From: Pseudoalteromonas distincta
GTDB lineage: Bacteria > Pseudomonadota > Gammaproteobacteria > Enterobacterales > Alteromonadaceae
Length of the DNA: 41,212 nt
Assembly: GCF_000814675.1 (NCBI RefSeq)
Contig: NZ_JWIG01000012.1
Location: 1-41,212 of the forward strand
Direction: 5' to 3'
This document shows positions 16,251-25,175 of this stretch, in pieces (the first letter of the stretch is position 1; each line of letters opens with the position of its first letter). A model generated the notes under the pieces. It was not told the DNA's origin, ran no database searches, and worked only from the letters and a program-made list of their open reading frames with translations. Both the position numbers and the translations under genes were made by a program.

Positions 16251-17720
16251 TTAAGTCACTGAAATAAGTTCAACGGTGCCGTCTTCATTTACTTCGGTAA
16301 TATGGCCATCTGGTTCTTTCATAAAAAACAGTGCAGCTAGACCAAGTAATGCACTACCCGCAATAATGAAAAAGAAAGTTTGATAATCAACAAGTGACAA
16401 TGCCGTTAAGTACACTACTGCACCTACATTACCGTAAGCACCTGTCATACCAGCTATTTGCCCAGTTAAACGACGCTTAATTAGCGGTACTGCGGCAAAT
16501 ACAGCGCCTTCACCAGCTTGCACAAAGAACGAACACGCCATAGCCGCAACAACTGCAAGCCATAAAGGCCAAGATGCATCAACCAAGCCCATTACAAAAT
16601 AACCAACAGCAAGACCCGTTGTAAGTACAATAAGGGTAATACGACGACCTAATTTATCTGAAATCCAACCGCCACCTGGGCGAGATGCTAAATTCATAAA
16701 TGCATAAGCTGAGGCTAAAATACCGGCGTACACCATATCAAGCGCAAACACATCCATAAAAAATAGCGGTAACATAGATACAACCGCAAGCTCAGAACCA
16801 AAAGTTGTAAAATATAAAATATTTAAAACAGCCACTTGCTTAAACTCATAACGATGCGACTCGGGTACAGGCTCTTTAAAAATATGACCATTTACATCAA
16901 AGGTTTTATACACTTCGTAAATATAAAGCAGAACTAAAAAAGCATACACGGCAAGTACAAAGTTAGCCGAAATTAGGTTAGCACCGGTTGGTGAAAGCTT
17001 CCAAGTAAGTAATGCTAGAGCACCATACATAGGAATTTTCATAATAAGAAGTAATACAAAGTCGCCTTTACTGGTTACTTCCATTGCGCCTACTTTTTTA
17101 GGCTTAAAGTATGTACCGCCTTTTGGTGTATCGGTTACATTTAAGTACCAAATAATACCAAATATAACGCTTAATACACCCGTTAAACCTACTGCGTAAC
17201 GCCAACCATCTTCGCCACCAAACATAAGTGCAATAATTGGCAATAACATAGCCGCTGCTGCTGAACCAAAGTTACCCCAGCCGCCATAAATACCTTCTGC
17301 TATGCCCAGCTCGTTAGCAGGAAACCATTCACTCACCATACGAATGCCCACAACAAAGCCAGCACCAATAAAGCCTAGCGCAAAACGCGCTATAGCGGCT
17401 TGTTCAAATGTGGTTGCCATAGCAAACATAAAACACGGAATACTACAGGTAATAAGTAGCGCCGCATAAACAATCCGGGGACCAAATTTATCGGTCAGCA
17501 TACCCACCACAACACGGGCAGGAATAGTTAACGCTACATTTAAAATTAGTAATGTTTTAACTTGTGCCATGGTAATACCAAGCGAGCCCGCAATTGCACC
17601 CAATAAAGGAGCATGGTTAAACCATACAAAAAATGACACAAAAAAGACCATCCAACTTAGATGTAATACTTTCATTTTTCCTTTAAAGGATATTAAGTTA
17701 AATCCAGAACTCGGTTGCAT
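16251..17720 (-). CDS. NarK/NasA-type nitrate/nitrite MFS transporter
   Basis: Inner-membrane transporter of 489 residues and about 12 helices, importing nitrate for assimilation. The two nitrate-signature stretches are present: [16 protein letters not shown] near 143-158 and [15 protein letters not shown] near 423-437. The Arg in [11 protein letters not shown] (about 127) is the likely substrate-binding residue of this family. It has a large cytoplasmic loop between helices 6 and 7. The ribosome site is GAGG, 9 bases before the ATG. First gene of an operon with the phosphatase-kinase and the porin, driven by a predicted sigma-54 promoter at 17817-17835. Confidence 0.93.
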   Translation of the reverse strand: MQPSSGFNLISFKGKMKVLHLSWMVFFVSFFVWFNHAPLLGAIAGSLGITMAQVKTLLILNVALTIPARVVVGMLTDKFGPRIVYAALLITCSIPCFMFAMATTFEQAAIARFALGFIGAGFVVGIRMVSEWFPANELGIAEGIYGGWGNFGSAAAAMLLPIIALMFGGEDGWRYAVGLTGVLSVIFGIIWYLNVTDTPKGGTYFKPKKVGAMEVTSKGDFVLLLIMKIPMYGALALLTWKLSPTGANLISANFVLAVYAFLVLLYIYEVYKTFDVNGHIFKEPVPESHRYEFKQVAVLNILYFTTFGSELAVVSMLPLFFMDVFALDMVYAGILASAYAFMNLASRPGGGWISDKLGRRITLIVLTTGLAVGYFVMGLVDASWPLWLAVVAAMACSFFVQAGEGAVFAAVPLIKRRLTGQIAGMTGAYGNVGAVVYLTALSLVDYQTFFFIIAGSALLGLAALFFMKEPDGHITEVNEDGTVELISVT

Positions 17721-17816
17721 GTTTATTTTCCTCGTAAACGTATTATTGTTTTATAAATGCCCCACTCTTTTATATGAGTAGCAGCCCAAACTTTGTTAAA
17801 TTTTAGTTAACCCAAT

Positions 17817-17835
17817 ACAGCAATTACTGAGCCAC
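17817..17835 (-). promoter_or_regulatory. Sigma-54 type promoter of the nitrate transporter operon
   Basis: On the minus strand GTGGCTCAGTAATTGCTGT matches TGGC at -24 and TTGC at -12 with GG-N10-GC spacing. The predicted transcription start is near 17809, giving a leader of about 88 bases. The pattern TGGCT-N7-TTGCT is shared with the promoter at 13141. Two NtrC-like sites lie at the right distance upstream, which supports the call. Confidence 0.72.
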
Positions 17836-17895
17836 TAATTAAAAACCATATATTTCAGTTGGTTATATGCATTTATTATTTTAATGCGTTATAGT

Positions 17896-17935
17896 TGCAC
17901 TATATGAGTGAGGGGGTATGGGCTGTTACAGTGCA
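17896..17935. promoter_or_regulatory. Two tandem NtrC-like enhancer sites
   Basis: Site one, GCAC-N7-GTGA, covers 17897-17911; site two, GGGC-N7-GTGC, covers 17920-17934. The NtrC consensus is GCAC-N7-GTGC, so each has one good half and one weaker half. Their centres are 23 bases apart, about two helical turns, and lie near -95 and -118 from the predicted sigma-54 start. This is the classic layout of nitrogen-regulated genes. No footprint evidence exists here. Confidence 0.55.
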
Positions 17936-18009
17936 AATAAAAAGCGTTACTACTTGCTCTAGGATTTAACAAATTGGTATTGTTCAAAAAAAGTATGAGA
18001 TGTTTAAAA

Positions 18010-18768
18010 ATGCAAAAAGCACCGTTAACGTACCAACAGCAACTACGCTATTCTCGGCACATTATGCTGCCGCAGCTCGATATAGACGGACAAGAGAAGC
18101 TATGGCAATCGCATGCATTAATTGTTGGTGTGGGTGGGCTTGGATGTGCGGTAAGTCAATATTTAGCGGCATCAGGCGTTGGCACGCTCACCTTAATTGA
18201 TAACGATGAAATAGACATGACCAACCTGCAAAGGCAAATACTGTATAAAGAAAGTGATATTGGTAGCTCAAAATGCAGTGCTGCAAAAAAACAGCTTAAC
18301 GCACTTAATAGTGAAATAGATATAAACACCATTGAGGCATTTTTTGATGTAAATACCTCCACAGAACAGCTATTTAATAACATTGATATAGTGATTGATT
18401 GCTCAGATAACCTAGCAACACGTAATGCACTTAATAGCGCCTGTTTTAAAGCTAAAGTTCCGCTAGTGTCAGGCTCTGCAATACGCATGGAAGGACAAGT
18501 CGCGTGTTTTACTATGGATGAAAACAGCCATTGTTATGGTTGTTTATCGCAATTTTTTAGTGAACAAACACAAAGTTGCTCCGAATCTGGTGTGCTTTCT
18601 CCTATTGTGGGGCTAATAGGCAGTATTCAGGCAACTGAAGCGCTAAAAATACTTGCTGGTTTGCCAAGTGGCTTAAGCGAGCACTTATTGCTGGTGGATG
18701 GTTTAAGCATGGAGTTTAATCGTTTTAAAATAGCTAAAAACAGTCAATGTGCGGTGTGCAGCATTTAG
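18010..18768 (+). CDS. moeB: MoaD adenylyltransferase MoeB
   Basis: Activates the C-terminal glycine of MoaD by adenylation so that sulfur can be loaded. The 252 residues include the nucleotide-binding GVGGLGCAVSQYLA near 39-52, the NLQRQ motif (about residues 74-78), and a zinc site formed by CYGC and the C-terminal CAVC. The SGVLSPIVG segment follows the usual Cys-rich loop. I chose the ATG at 18010 (QKAPLTYQQQLRYSRHI), which fits the family; ATG 17995 and TTG 17974 are alternatives. It is divergent from the nitrate transporter and ends at the base before the modC stop. Confidence 0.93.
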   Translation: MQKAPLTYQQQLRYSRHIMLPQLDIDGQEKLWQSHALIVGVGGLGCAVSQYLAASGVGTLTLIDNDEIDMTNLQRQILYKESDIGSSKCSAAKKQLNALNSEIDINTIEAFFDVNTSTEQLFNNIDIVIDCSDNLATRNALNSACFKAKVPLVSGSAIRMEGQVACFTMDENSHCYGCLSQFFSEQTQSCSESGVLSPIVGLIGSIQATEALKILAGLPSGLSEHLLLVDGLSMEFNRFKIAKNSQCAVCSI

Positions 18769-19797
18769 TTATTCTAGATCACTGATTGTTGTATAAAGCA
18801 CATCGCCCACTTTAAAGTCGTTTTTGTCCCACACTCGTCTTGAAGCCAAGCAATACAAAGTCTGCCCATCTACATTGAGCGTTAACTGCCACTTATTATT
18901 AATAAGCTCAGCCTGAGTTAATACCGACCTTAAAACATTACTGTGCGTTGTTTGCTCAGGCTTTAACGCACTAAGCGACATTTTCTCACTTTCTATAATT
19001 AGCTTATTACTGCTATCGACAAGTGCAGGAAGCACAAAAAGCGGTTGCTCACTTTGCTGTAATTGCAGTTGATATAGCCCGTAGTCTTCATCAAATTTAA
19101 CCACATCGTAATTAATTAAGCTCAGCGGTGTTTGCCTGTCGTTTGCGTAAATAGCTTTTGCAACGTGCGCACTTGCACCTTGGTTTATCACCTTACCTTT
19201 ATCAAGCTGAATAAGGGTATCGCAGCAAAATAGCAGCTCTTTTAATGAGTGACTTACTATTATAAATTTAATATTAAACTTAACGGCTAACTCATTGAGT
19301 TTAGTGAGCGTTTTAAAACGCAATGACCAATCAAGCGCACTAAAAGGCTCATCAAGCATTATAAATTTCTGACCGGCAAGCAAAGTGCGCGCAAATACTA
19401 CACGTTGGCGCTCGCCGCCCGATAAGCTTTGTACATCACGATTTAGTAAGTCTTGTAATTCAAGTGTTTTAACAACGTATTGAAGCGTTAAGCTGGTTTG
19501 TTTATTCCCGCAGTGTTTTTGTGTAAACGCTAAATTACCTGCCACATCTAAATGAGGAAACAACGGGCACGATTGCAACTGAAGCGTTATACCGCGTTTA
19601 TCGCTTGGCAACTCATGCACTGGCTGATTATTAATATGAATACTTTTTGCAGGCTCTAAACCACTAATACAACGCAGTAATGTTGACTTACCAGAGCCTG
19701 AAGGCCCGTAAACACCGAGTACATTAAACGACTCAAGCTCAAGGTTTATATCTAAATCAAAATTATTGAGTGCTTTAAAAAGGCTTAACTTAATCAT
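18769..19797 (-). CDS. modC: Molybdate ABC transporter ATP-binding protein ModC
   Basis: The ATPase of the molybdate importer. Of its 342 residues, Walker A (GPSGSGKST) is at 31-39, the ABC signature LSGGERQRV at 125-133, and Walker B with the catalytic Glu (FIMLDEP) at 145-151. The C-terminal 100 residues form the TOBE/Mop-type regulatory domain typical of ModC. It follows modB with one spare base. The stop abuts the convergent moeB stop with no gap, so transcripts from the two sides must overlap. Confidence 0.95.
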   Translation of the reverse strand: MIKLSLFKALNNFDLDINLELESFNVLGVYGPSGSGKSTLLRCISGLEPAKSIHINNQPVHELPSDKRGITLQLQSCPLFPHLDVAGNLAFTQKHCGNKQTSLTLQYVVKTLELQDLLNRDVQSLSGGERQRVVFARTLLAGQKFIMLDEPFSALDWSLRFKTLTKLNELAVKFNIKFIIVSHSLKELLFCCDTLIQLDKGKVINQGASAHVAKAIYANDRQTPLSLINYDVVKFDEDYGLYQLQLQQSEQPLFVLPALVDSSNKLIIESEKMSLSALKPEQTTHSNVLRSVLTQAELINNKWQLTLNVDGQTLYCLASRRVWDKNDFKVGDVLYTTISDLE

Positions 19798-19798
19798 T

Positions 19799-20476
19799 TT
19801 ATTGCTTAACCCCTACAATGCTTTTATTAAACTTAAATAACAGCACTAAACAGGCAAACGAAATAGCCAGTAAAATAAGTGAAAGCTGATGCGCCGCCGT
19901 ATAATTTAACGATTCAACATGGTCATAAAGCGCAATAGACACCACCTGTGTTTGCCCCTGAATATTACCGCCAATCATTAATACCAAACCAAATTCACCC
20001 AATGTATGCGCAAAACCTAAAGCAAACGCGCTACCAATACTGGGTTTTAAAAGTGGAATTATTAAATGCACAAAGCGTTTAAACGGGCTCAACCCAAGCG
20101 CAATGGCAGCTTCGTTATAGGTTTGATTAATATGTTTAAACCCAGCCACAAGCGGCTGCATTACAAAAGGCAGTGAATAAAAAAGCGAGCCGATAACCAC
20201 GCCCTGAAAACTAAACGCAAGCTGCGTACCCGTTAGCCAAAACCAAAACTGCCCAAAAGCGTGATCAGGCGAAAATAAAACAAGTAAGTAAAACCCTAAT
20301 AACGTAGGCGGTAGCACCAAAGGCATTGCAATTAATGCCTCTAAAAATGGTTTAAATTTACCGTTATAGCCAGCGAGCTTGTATGCCAGTGGAATACAAA
20401 AAACAAGAAGGAGCACTGCGGTTATAAAGGCAAGTTTTATAGTTAACCACAGCGCGGTTAAATCACTTTGAAGCAT
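19799..20476 (-). CDS. modB: Molybdate ABC transporter permease ModB
   Basis: Membrane channel of the molybdate importer, 225 residues with about five helices. The binding-protein-dependent transport (EAA) loop is present near 140-160 (YNEAAIALGLSPFKRFVHL). The start lies within the end of modA, a 14-base overlap, with AAGGAC as ribosome site. The HTLGEFGLVLMIGGNI segment is typical of ModB. Confidence 0.95.
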   Translation of the reverse strand: MLQSDLTALWLTIKLAFITAVLLLVFCIPLAYKLAGYNGKFKPFLEALIAMPLVLPPTLLGFYLLVLFSPDHAFGQFWFWLTGTQLAFSFQGVVIGSLFYSLPFVMQPLVAGFKHINQTYNEAAIALGLSPFKRFVHLIIPLLKPSIGSAFALGFAHTLGEFGLVLMIGGNIQGQTQVVSIALYDHVESLNYTAAHQLSLILLAISFACLVLLFKFNKSIVGVKQ

Positions 20477-21215
20477 TGTTGTCCTTTATTCTGTAACCTA
20501 ATTCAATTAACTGCTGCTGCGTAGCTTCTGCCATTAAAAATTGCATAAGTTGCTTAGCGCTAGCATGCTTTTTAGTCGAGCTAATAATAACGCCTTGTTG
20601 AATTATATCGGGATATTGATTGGTAGGCAGCACGGTATAATCTAAATATTTTTGATCTTGCGTGTTACTGTAAGCCGCCTTTAGGGATGAAACAGCCACC
20701 AGCCCTACTCCTACATTACCACTTTGCACAAACTGAAACGCATGTGTAATGTTATTCCCGTACACATAATTTATTGGTTTTTTAAAATGGTTATTCGCGT
20801 AGTGCTCTGAGGCACGTCCGTATGGTGAAAAACGCGGATTAGCAATGGCTACTTTATCATTTACTTTTTCAGCTTTGGGTTGCCACAAAGCAAGTTCGCC
20901 TAACGCGTAAGTGATTAAGCTGCTTTGCTCGGCATAGCCTTCTTTAATAAGCGATTGCGGTCGAAAATCGTCAGCCGATAAAAACACATCAAATGGCGCG
21001 CCATGCACTATTTGCGAATATAAAACACCGCTAGAAGCGGCTGATATTTTCACGTCAACATTAGGTAATGGGGATTTTTTTAGTAGGGTTTCCAATACAG
21101 TTTTAAAATTACTCGCTACGGCTACTTGCAGCGTTTCTTTTGCGTTTACGCTGCACGAAAGCATGCATATCACACACAAAAAATAACCCAACCATGTATT
21201 GTAAAGCTTTGACAT
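20463..21215 (-). CDS. modA: Periplasmic molybdate-binding protein ModA
   Basis: Captures molybdate in the periplasm and hands it to ModBC. The 250 residues start with a signal peptide (about 1-25; the SCSVNA segment is followed by KETLQVAVASNF). Family segments include AASSGVLYSQI, GAPFDVFLSAD and GNVGVGLVAVSSL. It is the first gene of modABC. The 45-base gap to the divergent moeA must hold both promoters; no clear ModE site is seen there. Confidence 0.94.
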   Translation of the reverse strand: MSKLYNTWLGYFLCVICMLSCSVNAKETLQVAVASNFKTVLETLLKKSPLPNVDVKISAASSGVLYSQIVHGAPFDVFLSADDFRPQSLIKEGYAEQSSLITYALGELALWQPKAEKVNDKVAIANPRFSPYGRASEHYANNHFKKPINYVYGNNITHAFQFVQSGNVGVGLVAVSSLKAAYSNTQDQKYLDYTVLPTNQYPDIIQQGVIISSTKKHASAKQLMQFLMAEATQQQLIELGYRIKDNNASK

Positions 21216-21260
21216 TATAAGTATTGTTTCAAAATAAAATGATTTAAGTAAGCAATATAT

Positions 21261-22478
21261 ATGAACGATGTTTGCAATGCACCCGGTTTATTACCAATTG
21301 AAACTGCAATACAAAATATACTTGGCACAATAACGCCTGTTAAAGACGTTGAAACCATTTCTATAATGCAAAGTGTTAATCGCGTTTTAGCAAGCGATGT
21401 TAAGTCAACTATAAACGTACCAGCGCATAACAACTCTGCAATGGATGGCTATGCGCTGTGTATTTCAGATAAAAGCTTAACCTACACACAAGTAGGTAGT
21501 GTGTTTGCGGGGCAAGTTTTTGAAGGAACACTTACCCCTGGTCAATGCGTAAGAATAATGACCGGCGCTGCCATTGCACCTGGCGCTAACGGCGTTGTAA
21601 TGCAAGAAAACGCCTCGGTTGATGGCGATAAAATTACGTTTACCGCGCAACCAGAGTTAAATGAAAACGTGCGTTTTGCTGGCGAGGATATTGCAATCGA
21701 CGATGTTATTTTAAAAGCAGGCGATAAATTAAAAGCTGTTGATGTGGGATTACTGGCATCTTTAGGAATTGCCAATATAGATGTGGTAAGAACCCTAAAA
21801 ATAGCCGTGCTTTCTACAGGCGATGAGCTAATAGAACCTGGTCAGCCGCTTAAACAAGGCGCTATTTTTGAAAGCAACCGCGCTGTTATTATTAGTGCGC
21901 TGCAACAAAAAAATATAGACGTGCTTGATTTAGGAATAATCCCTGATGACAAAGAACTCATCACTAATGCATTTTTAAAAGCGAACGAACTTGCCGATGC
22001 CGTAATAAGCTCAGGCGGTGTATCGGTTGGTGAAGCCGACTTTACTAAAGAAGTGCTCAACGAAATTGGCAATATCCACTTTTGGAAAATAGCCATGAAA
22101 CCAGGCAAACCTTTTGCCTTTGGTAAATTAAGTAACAGTTACTTTTTTGGCTTGCCAGGTAACCCTGTGTCGGCTGCTGTTACGTTTAATCAGTTAGTAG
22201 AGCCTGCACTGCAAAAGCTGTCGGGGCTTGGTGAAGTAAATCCTAAAATGCGCTTTAACGCGGTTACTACATCCGTTATTAAAAAGCGCCCAGGAAGAGC
22301 CGACTTTCAGCGCGGTACAGCAACAATTAACGAGCAAGGTGACTTAGTGGTTGCCCCGTTTAATAAACAGGGCTCGGGTGTACTTTCGTCGCTTAGTAAA
22401 GCTAACTGTTTAATTGTAGTGCCGGCGCAAAGCGGCAATATCGAAAAAGGCGCAACAGTAAGTATTGAGTTGCTATAA
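21261..22478 (+). CDS. moeA: Molybdopterin molybdenumtransferase MoeA
   Basis: Inserts molybdate into adenylated molybdopterin, the last step before nucleotide attachment by MobA. The 405 residues show the family motifs NSAMDGYAL near 55-63, STGDELIEPGQPL near 188-200, SSGGVSVGEADF near 250 and GLPGNPVSA near 299. Length and order of domains match E. coli MoeA. It is divergent from modA and ends before a hairpin at 22488. Confidence 0.96.
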   Translation: MNDVCNAPGLLPIETAIQNILGTITPVKDVETISIMQSVNRVLASDVKSTINVPAHNNSAMDGYALCISDKSLTYTQVGSVFAGQVFEGTLTPGQCVRIMTGAAIAPGANGVVMQENASVDGDKITFTAQPELNENVRFAGEDIAIDDVILKAGDKLKAVDVGLLASLGIANIDVVRTLKIAVLSTGDELIEPGQPLKQGAIFESNRAVIISALQQKNIDVLDLGIIPDDKELITNAFLKANELADAVISSGGVSVGEADFTKEVLNEIGNIHFWKIAMKPGKPFAFGKLSNSYFFGLPGNPVSAAVTFNQLVEPALQKLSGLGEVNPKMRFNAVTTSVIKKRPGRADFQRGTATINEQGDLVVAPFNKQGSGVLSSLSKANCLIVVPAQSGNIEKGATVSIELL

Positions 22479-22487
22479 AGCCTAAAA

Positions 22488-22520
22488 TGCTACAGCTAAC
22501 TGTACAATTTAGCTGTAGCA
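22488..22520 (-). terminator. Terminator between moeA and the DUF1311-like gene
   Basis: A perfect 12-bp stem, TGCTACAGCTAA (22488-22499) with TTAGCTGTAGCA (22509-22520), has a 9-base loop. On the minus strand it is followed by ATTTTAGG, a short T run, so it best serves the gene ending at 22533. It may also act on moeA transcripts, though no T run follows in that direction. Confidence 0.65.
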
Positions 22521-22532
22521 ATGCTGCAAACC

Positions 22533-22985
22533 TTAAAATATTTTTATATTTAATGTTTGAATTAAACAATTTAACTTTTCGCTACGCCCTACAAACTCTT
22601 CTTTGCTTAATCTATTAACGCACTTCAGCGCGTTTTTAGTTGCAAAGTATCTATCATAACTTAGGCTTCTTTCGCATTTAACACTATACGTTGAGGGCCA
22701 AGAGCCACCTGCCCCCGTTGCTATGCCAACAACGTTACATGTAGCGTCTATATACTGCTCCCACGCTTTTATTTGTGCTTTAACTGCATCAACTTGGTAA
22801 TCATCAGTTAGTTGTGGGTAAATTTCATCCATCATTTTACTGATTTTAGTTTTGTATCTATTGCCCTCTAAATTATAAATATTGCCGGTGTGCATTGCAC
22901 CGCCTTCTGGCCAACCATCAGCGCTTTGTGCAAATGCGCCAAATGATGAAATAGCAAAAGCAAACCCAATAATAATTTTATTCAT
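22533..22985 (-). CDS. Secreted LprI/DUF1311-like protein
   Basis: A small exported protein of 150 residues with a clear signal peptide (1-19, ending GAFA). The mature part has the pattern of the lysozyme-inhibitor LprI N-terminal (DUF1311) family: WEQYIDATC near 95-103, a Gly-Ser-rich turn, then a Cys (KCERSL) and an aromatic helix. Four Cys after the signal suggest two disulfides. The ribosome site AAGGAT is good. A role against host or predator lysozyme is a family guess only. It has its own terminators on both sides. Confidence 0.6.
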   Translation of the reverse strand: MNKIIIGFAFAISSFGAFAQSADGWPEGGAMHTGNIYNLEGNRYKTKISKMMDEIYPQLTDDYQVDAVKAQIKAWEQYIDATCNVVGIATGAGGSWPSTYSVKCERSLSYDRYFATKNALKCVNRLSKEEFVGRSEKLNCLIQTLNIKIF

Positions 22986-23030
22986 TTTAAATCCTTTTAA
23001 TAGTTACCAGATACCTGAAAAAAACGCTCA

Positions 23031-23064
23031 TAAAAAATGCCGCTGAGCTTAGCTGAGCGGCATT
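23031..23064 (-). terminator. Strong intrinsic terminator of the NSS symporter gene
   Basis: AATGCCGCT (23036-23044) pairs with AGCGGCATT (23056-23064) around a short inner stem-loop. Read on the minus strand it runs directly into six T. It lies 33 bases after the symporter stop. Confidence 0.85.
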
Positions 23065-23096
23065 ATATTATTCAATAAGCTTTTAAAGAGGTCTAT

Positions 23097-24521
23097 TTAA
23101 AAACCAAATATTTTTAAATCAAAAAACTTAGTCGCCACTGTATTTATAAATATCACAGCTAGAATGACAGGAATAAACGTTGAAAGTGAAAAGTTAACGT
23201 ACTTTTCCATCAAGCTTCCCGCATAATTAGGCGAACCTAAGCTTAGCTCTTGTGTTAAGCGTGCTTTTTTCCAGCGGTACATTACAAACAAACACACCAT
23301 TAAGCCATTAAGCGGTAAAATTGTGTCGTAAAATACATCAACAATAATATCAAAGAAGCTCTTATTAACGCCGCCATAACTGGTGAACGAAGTAAGGCTG
23401 TCAATCATACCAAACGACATTGTACATAAAATAGTAAGTACACCGGTTGAAAGTGTAAGGATGCCCAATGCTTTTTTACGGCTAATACCTTTGCGGTCAC
23501 TTAGTGTTGCAGTCGGGACTTCTACTATTGAAACAAGTGAGGTAATTGCTGCAAAAAAGACTAATAAGAAGAACGAGAACGCAACAATAGACGCACCCAC
23601 ATAGCCAATATCATTTTGCAGTGCTAATAATATTTTAGGTAGGTATACAAAAATCATCGATACAGACGAGTCAGAAAGTGCAGCTGGGTCTGTATTTGGA
23701 TCAAAACTAAATATAGCCGGTAGCACCATTAAACCAGCTACAAACGCAACGAGTGAGTCAGTAATAGCAACCATTTTAGCGCTACTTACAATATCATCCT
23801 TTTTAGAAATATACGACGCGTAAGTCATTAAGATACCCATGCCCAAAGATAGCGAGAAAAACGCTTGGCTTAATGCGCCATTTAAGACACTTGCATTCAT
23901 TTTAGAAAAATCAGGAATAATATAGTATTTAACACCGGCCATTGCGTTATCAAGCGTTAATACATAAATAACGAGGGCAAGCAGCATAACCAATAAGGCG
24001 GGCATTAAAAACTTAGCGGCTTTTTCTATGCCCTGCTTAACACCGCCTAATAAAATTAAGTTCACCATAATAACCACAACGGCCATATAACCAAACACAG
24101 TGTAACTATTGATAAAAACACCAAAGTGGCCGGGATCTGCTAATAAATCTAAATTACCTAGGCCTGTTTGCGTTAAATAGCCAAAAATCCAAACAGTAAT
24201 TACCATATAAAATACAGCAATCATAAATGGCGTAAGCACGGCTAAAAAGCCTGCAAACTTCCATTTTTTATCGTTATTTGATAATAGCTTATACGAGCCA
24301 AGTGGATCTTTTTGAGCGTTACGACCCATTGCCATTTCAGCCATCATGACTGGTAAACAAATGAATACGACAAATAAAGCGTAAATTAATAAAAATGCGC
24401 CGCCGCCATTTTTAGTAGCAGAAACCGGAAAGCCAACTAAATTACCAATACCAACAGCCGAACCTGCCGCCGCTAATATGAATCCGAGACGGGAACTAAA
24501 TCGTTCTCTATTTTCGCTCAT
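23097..24521 (-). CDS. NSS-family sodium-dependent amino-acid transporter
   Basis: A neurotransmitter:sodium symporter-type (LeuT/SNF) membrane protein of 474 residues and about 11-12 helices. The first helix has the diagnostic AAAGSAVGIGNLVGFP near 17-32, which binds sodium and substrate in LeuT. The segment around LSLGMGILMTYASYISKK near 222-239 corresponds to helix 6. The substrate is probably an amino acid, perhaps aromatic, but this cannot be decided. It is divergent from yciI across a region with repeated TGTGTAA elements. Confidence 0.9.
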   Translation of the reverse strand: MSENRERFSSRLGFILAAAGSAVGIGNLVGFPVSATKNGGGAFLLIYALFVVFICLPVMMAEMAMGRNAQKDPLGSYKLLSNNDKKWKFAGFLAVLTPFMIAVFYMVITVWIFGYLTQTGLGNLDLLADPGHFGVFINSYTVFGYMAVVVIMVNLILLGGVKQGIEKAAKFLMPALLVMLLALVIYVLTLDNAMAGVKYYIIPDFSKMNASVLNGALSQAFFSLSLGMGILMTYASYISKKDDIVSSAKMVAITDSLVAFVAGLMVLPAIFSFDPNTDPAALSDSSVSMIFVYLPKILLALQNDIGYVGASIVAFSFFLLVFFAAITSLVSIVEVPTATLSDRKGISRKKALGILTLSTGVLTILCTMSFGMIDSLTSFTSYGGVNKSFFDIIVDVFYDTILPLNGLMVCLFVMYRWKKARLTQELSLGSPNYAGSLMEKYVNFSLSTFIPVILAVIFINTVATKFFDLKIFGF

Positions 24522-24569
24522 GCTTGAAACCTTTTTATTATTTTGTATATTTCAGCGACTCTACCAGTG

Positions 24570-24632
24570 TTACACAGAGATTTTCAAGCAATTACAGCGT
24601 AAAAATAAAATCGATGTGTAAACCTGTGTAAA
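24570..24632. repeat. Repeated TGTGTAA(A) elements in the symporter/yciI divergent region
   Basis: TGTGTAAA occurs at 24615-24622 and 24625-24632, one helical turn apart, and the inverse TTACACA at 24570-24576. They lie between the divergent symporter and yciI starts. The half sites contain TGTAAA, as in TyrR boxes, but no full TyrR palindrome is present. Possible operators; unproven. Confidence 0.35.
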
Positions 24633-24710
24633 TACGCTTTTAATTCACCAATTTTCAACGCTGTGGTAGTATTGCGTTAATCAAATTTAACAATTTTTAT
24701 GAGATTACTT

Positions 24711-25013
24711 ATGTTGTACATGATTCATTCAACAGACGTTGAAAATAGCTTAGAGCTCAGAAAAGCAGCACGCCCGGCACATTTAGCACGCCTTAGTGAG
24801 CTTGATTCTCAAAATCGTTTACTTACCGCAGGTCCGTTTCCGGCAGTCGATAGTGAAGATCCTCAAGAAGCAGGTTTTACCGGTTCATTAGTTGTAGCTG
24901 AGTTTGAGTCAATTGAAGCCGCTCGAGAATGGGCAGCAGCTGACCCTTACGTTGCCGCTGGCATCTATGAAAATACAGTTGTTAAACCTTTCAAAAAAGT
25001 GTTCCCTGCTTAA
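24711..25013 (+). CDS. yciI: YciI family protein
   Basis: A small dimeric ferredoxin-like fold protein of 100 residues, very close in sequence to E. coli YciI. Visible family stretches are [11 protein letters not shown] near 20-30, the conserved [11 protein letters not shown] near 40-50, and [10 protein letters not shown] near 79-88. The conserved His and Asp are the proposed active site. Its enzymatic role is unresolved in general. I chose ATG 24711 (MLYMIHSTD), matching E. coli; ATG 24699 in frame would add four residues. Confidence 0.9.
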   Translation: MLYMIHSTDVENSLELRKAARPAHLARLSELDSQNRLLTAGPFPAVDSEDPQEAGFTGSLVVAEFESIEAAREWAAADPYVAAGIYENTVVKPFKKVFPA

Positions 25014-25129
25014 AAGTGTATTAAACCCTAAGAGCGTGCGTTGCACTGTAATTCAGGGTTTGTTCACAAGATTTTAATTAAAATTACTGAGATAAAAGCG
25101 AATTTAGCGTTTTTACTTGAATTTTAGTA

Positions 25130-25150
25130 ACTTAGTTAATTAAACTAAGT
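25130..25150. promoter_or_regulatory. Palindrome upstream of the PepSY/phoPQ-like operon
   Basis: ACTTAGTT-AATTA-AACTAAGT is a perfect interrupted palindrome 25 bases before the PepSY start. It could be an operator (PhoP-type regulators use direct TTTA-type repeats, so the fit is not obvious) or a leader hairpin. Only the symmetry is observed. Confidence 0.4.
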
Positions 25151-25175
25151 GGGTCTGGTCTAGGAGTTTTCCATT

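Noticed and set aside
17720..17809. ANTAR/NasT-type antitermination hairpins in the transporter leader
   Set aside because: Only one weak stem (CTACTC with GAGTGG) is seen; the paired hexaloop hairpins expected for NasT are not present.
21216..21260. ModE binding site between modA and moeA
   Set aside because: No sequence close to the ModE consensus was found in the 45-base gap.
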